A stretch of DNA of 7,164 nt from Dehalococcoidia bacterium (lineage in GTDB: Bacteria > Chloroflexota > Dehalococcoidia > GIF9 > UBA5629), in the NCBI GenBank assembly GCA_014384515.1, contig JACNFS010000042.1, positions 1-7,164 on the forward strand, read 5' to 3'. Each line of letters opens with the position of its first letter. Position 1 is the stretch's first letter. Positions 6,287 through 7,164 of this stretch are shown one piece after another. Below the pieces are notes generated by a model. It had not been told where the DNA came from and did no database searches. It saw only the letters and a program-made list of their open reading frames with translations. A program made the translations under genes and the position numbers.

Positions 6287-6543
6287 TATTCTTTTACTTC
6301 AAATGCTGTCTCGTCAAACTCACCAGTTTCTGCTAGAAAGTAATATTCTCTACCGTCAACAGAAATTATGGAATAGTAAGGACTTTTCTTGATTGCTATC
6401 CTTTGGTTAGTTAACATGTCCTGATATTCGAATGGCTTAATAAGTGCTAATCCATCCTGCTCTTCCTCAATTGCCTCAAGGATTTCCTCTCTCACCTCTT
6501 TCCACGTAACAGTTTTAGGAATTTTGAAAAATGGGAAACCCAT
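6283..6543 (-). CDS. Unrecognised small soluble protein, 86 residues
   Basis: I do not recognise this family. The sequence has an acidic helix (VREEILEAIEEEQ, around residues 17-29), then alternating strands including SPYYSIISVDGREYYFLAE, and an acidic tail ending EVKEY. No signal peptide or membrane segment is seen, and overall charge is acidic. The start is well supported: ATG at 6543 has AGGAGG 5 nt upstream, located inside the last codons of the upstream membrane-protein gene, whose TAG lies 1 nt before this ATG. That arrangement indicates translational coupling and a shared mRNA, so the protein may act with the membrane protein. Its 3' end overlaps the stop of the GIY-YIG-like gene by 4 nt in a tail-to-tail arrangement. 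Confidence 0.75.
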   Translation of the reverse strand: MGFPFFKIPKTVTWKEVREEILEAIEEEQDGLALIKPFEYQDMLTNQRIAIKKSPYYSIISVDGREYYFLAETGEFDETAFEVKEY

Positions 6544-6544
6544 A

Positions 6545-6883
6545 CTATCCTCCTCTTTGTTCTTCTAAGCTAATTTCCTTGCTAATCCTATGTTCGATTT
6601 CGGCTTGATTCCTTGCCCCCCTTAGGGTTTTATTGGCTTGCTTGAGAATCTCAACGCTATCTTCATTAACTGACCCAAATTTCCGTATAGCTATAAATAA
6701 AGCGGGCGCAATTAAGACATCAACGATCGCAAACAATTGTGACGAATACCAAGCTAGAACACCAAATATGACACCGATTGTGACAAGGCAAATAATCAGC
6801 TTCTTCAAGAAACGTAATGAATCGTCATTAGTGCGAAAGGATTTATAAATAACGCCAACAGCTAGGGGAATCATGCTTACCAT
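6545..6883 (-). CDS. Small integral membrane protein of unknown function, 112 residues
   Basis: No family is recognised. The protein has a short hydrophobic N-terminus (residues 4-13), two clear membrane segments (about 29-46, LIICLVTIGVIFGVL.., and 50-66) and a charged cytoplasmic C-terminal helix rich in K, R and E (68-112). The positive KK at 27-28 and RK at 67-68 flank the two strong segments and suggest a hairpin with both ends in the cytoplasm. ATG at 6883 is chosen over the internal ATG at 6874, neither having a strong SD (GAGAAG lies rather far upstream of 6883). It is the first gene of a coupled pair with the 86-residue protein; its last codons supply that gene's Shine-Dalgarno. A small-molecule or defence-related role cannot be read from the sequence. 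Confidence 0.7.
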   Translation of the reverse strand: MVSMIPLAVGVIYKSFRTNDDSLRFLKKLIICLVTIGVIFGVLAWYSSQLFAIVDVLIAPALFIAIRKFGSVNEDSVEILKQANKTLRGARNQAEIEHRISKEISLEEQRGG

Positions 6884-6936
6884 GTTATTTTAGTCTTCTC
6901 GGTCAAAAACGGCAATAGTCTACGCGCTCCTAGGGT

Positions 6937-6965
6937 ATAATTGCGAATTGTTAAATGTTTGCCAA
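6937..6965 (-). promoter_or_regulatory. Possible promoter of the membrane-protein/86-residue operon
   Basis: On the minus strand TTGGCA (6965-6960), a 17-bp spacer and AATTAT (6942-6937) precede ATG 6883 by about 54 nt. The -35 is good and the -10 has four of six matches, so the call is tentative. Confidence 0.4.
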
Positions 6966-7005
6966 GCACCAAAAGTCGCATAGTTGGCTCCCCAATCTCT
7001 CTAAA

Positions 7006-7034
7006 TAGACAAGACAGCAAGCTAAAGTTATAAT
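7006..7034 (+). promoter_or_regulatory. Promoter of hpt, predicted to make a leaderless transcript
   Basis: TAGACA (7006-7011), 17 bp and a perfect TATAAT (7029-7034) are followed 7 nt later by G of the GTG start at 7041. A transcription start 7 nt downstream of the -10 is the usual distance and falls exactly on the start codon. An in-frame TAA at 7023-7025 rules out a longer protein. Confidence 0.7.
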
Positions 7035-7040
7035 TGTCTG

Positions 7041-7164
7041 GTGCCTTCCCAGCCCAAAGTGCTATTCTCTGAAGACGAAATCAAGCAGGCCGTAGCCAGG
7101 CTTGCCGCTGAAATCAAACAGGATTACCAAGGCAAGCAGCCCTTGCTCATCGGCGTTCTTAAAG
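7041..7164 (+). CDS. hpt: Hypoxanthine phosphoribosyltransferase, N-terminal 41 codons, cut by window
   Basis: HPRT salvages hypoxanthine and guanine with PRPP to form IMP and GMP in the cytoplasm. The visible part has the family's N-terminal layout: PKVLFSEDEIKQAV (5-18), where KVLxSxEEI is usual; an amphipathic helix, ARLAAEIKQDYQGK; and the first core strand PLLIGVLK (34-41), which in HPRT leads into the GS motif just outside the window. PyrR-type proteins would have a different strand here. The catalytic PRPP loop is not in view. GTG at 7041 is the best start: it is 5 residues ahead of KVL, an in-frame stop lies at 7023-7025, and no Shine-Dalgarno precedes either this GTG or the in-frame GTG at 7059. 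In several bacteria hpt lies near tilS and ftsH; that side is not visible. Confidence 0.85.
   Translation, partial: MPSQPKVLFSEDEIKQAVARLAAEIKQDYQGKQPLLIGVLK

Noticed and set aside
6633..6848. Plus-strand open frame of 71 codons
   Set aside because: Antisense to the membrane-protein gene and lacks a ribosome-binding site.
6936..6941. Plus-strand TATAAT as an extra hpt promoter
   Set aside because: No -35-like hexamer at 16-19 bp upstream, while a full promoter sits directly before hpt.
1..7164. tRNA, rRNA, CRISPR array, transposase, integrase or border direct repeats
   Set aside because: None seen on either strand by reading; no regularly spaced repeats, and the only shared long element at the two ends of the islet is a common promoter hexamer set.

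Overview
The window is a bacterial chromosome segment. The two ends carry housekeeping-type genes and the roughly 5.7 kb between them is accessory in character. At the left edge, on the minus strand, is the first 432 codons of an ADP-forming (NDP-forming) acyl-CoA synthetase with its CoA-binding and succinyl-CoA-ligase-like domains; it runs off the window. At the right edge, on the plus strand, are the first 41 codons of a hypoxanthine phosphoribosyltransferase (hpt). Gene density, GTG/TTG starts, moderate GC and the mix of families (NDP-forming acyl-CoA synthetase, single-chain type IIG enzyme, DUF4258/DUF2283 pair, mini GIY-YIG-like protein) would suit an anaerobic environmental bacterium such as a Chloroflexota/Dehalococcoidia member. 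That placement is an impression from family resemblance only, not a demonstrated assignment.

The main accessory unit (about 1461-5286, plus strand) is a two-gene operon behind a near-consensus sigma-70 promoter. A 101-residue protein consists only of the N-terminal helix-hairpin-helix domain of RadC (UPF0758), with no JAB/MPN metalloprotease half. It overlaps by 14 nt an 1160-residue type IIG restriction-modification enzyme. That enzyme carries an N-terminal PD-(D/E)XK nuclease, a gamma-class adenine-N6 methyltransferase core (motif X GQYFT, motif I DPACGAGTF, motif IV NPPY) and a C-terminal target-recognition region. The overlap suggests translational coupling, so the RadC-N mini-protein may be an accessory of the restriction system.

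The second accessory cluster (5482-6883) has small genes of lower GC. A minus-strand operon encodes a DUF4258 protein followed by a DUF2283 protein, a candidate toxin-antitoxin-like pair. Divergent from it is a 66-residue degenerate GIY-YIG-like protein. A perfect 8-bp inverted repeat (TGTCAATA/TATTGACA) lies between them across the divergent promoters. Further right, a translationally coupled minus-strand pair encodes a small membrane protein and an unrecognised 86-residue soluble protein. Between the convergent type IIG and DUF2283 genes lies a G-quadruplex motif whose complement is a C-rich, G-poor tract.

The hpt promoter places the predicted transcription start on, or within a base or two of, the GTG start codon, implying a leaderless mRNA. 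No tRNA, rRNA, CRISPR array, transposase or integrase was seen.
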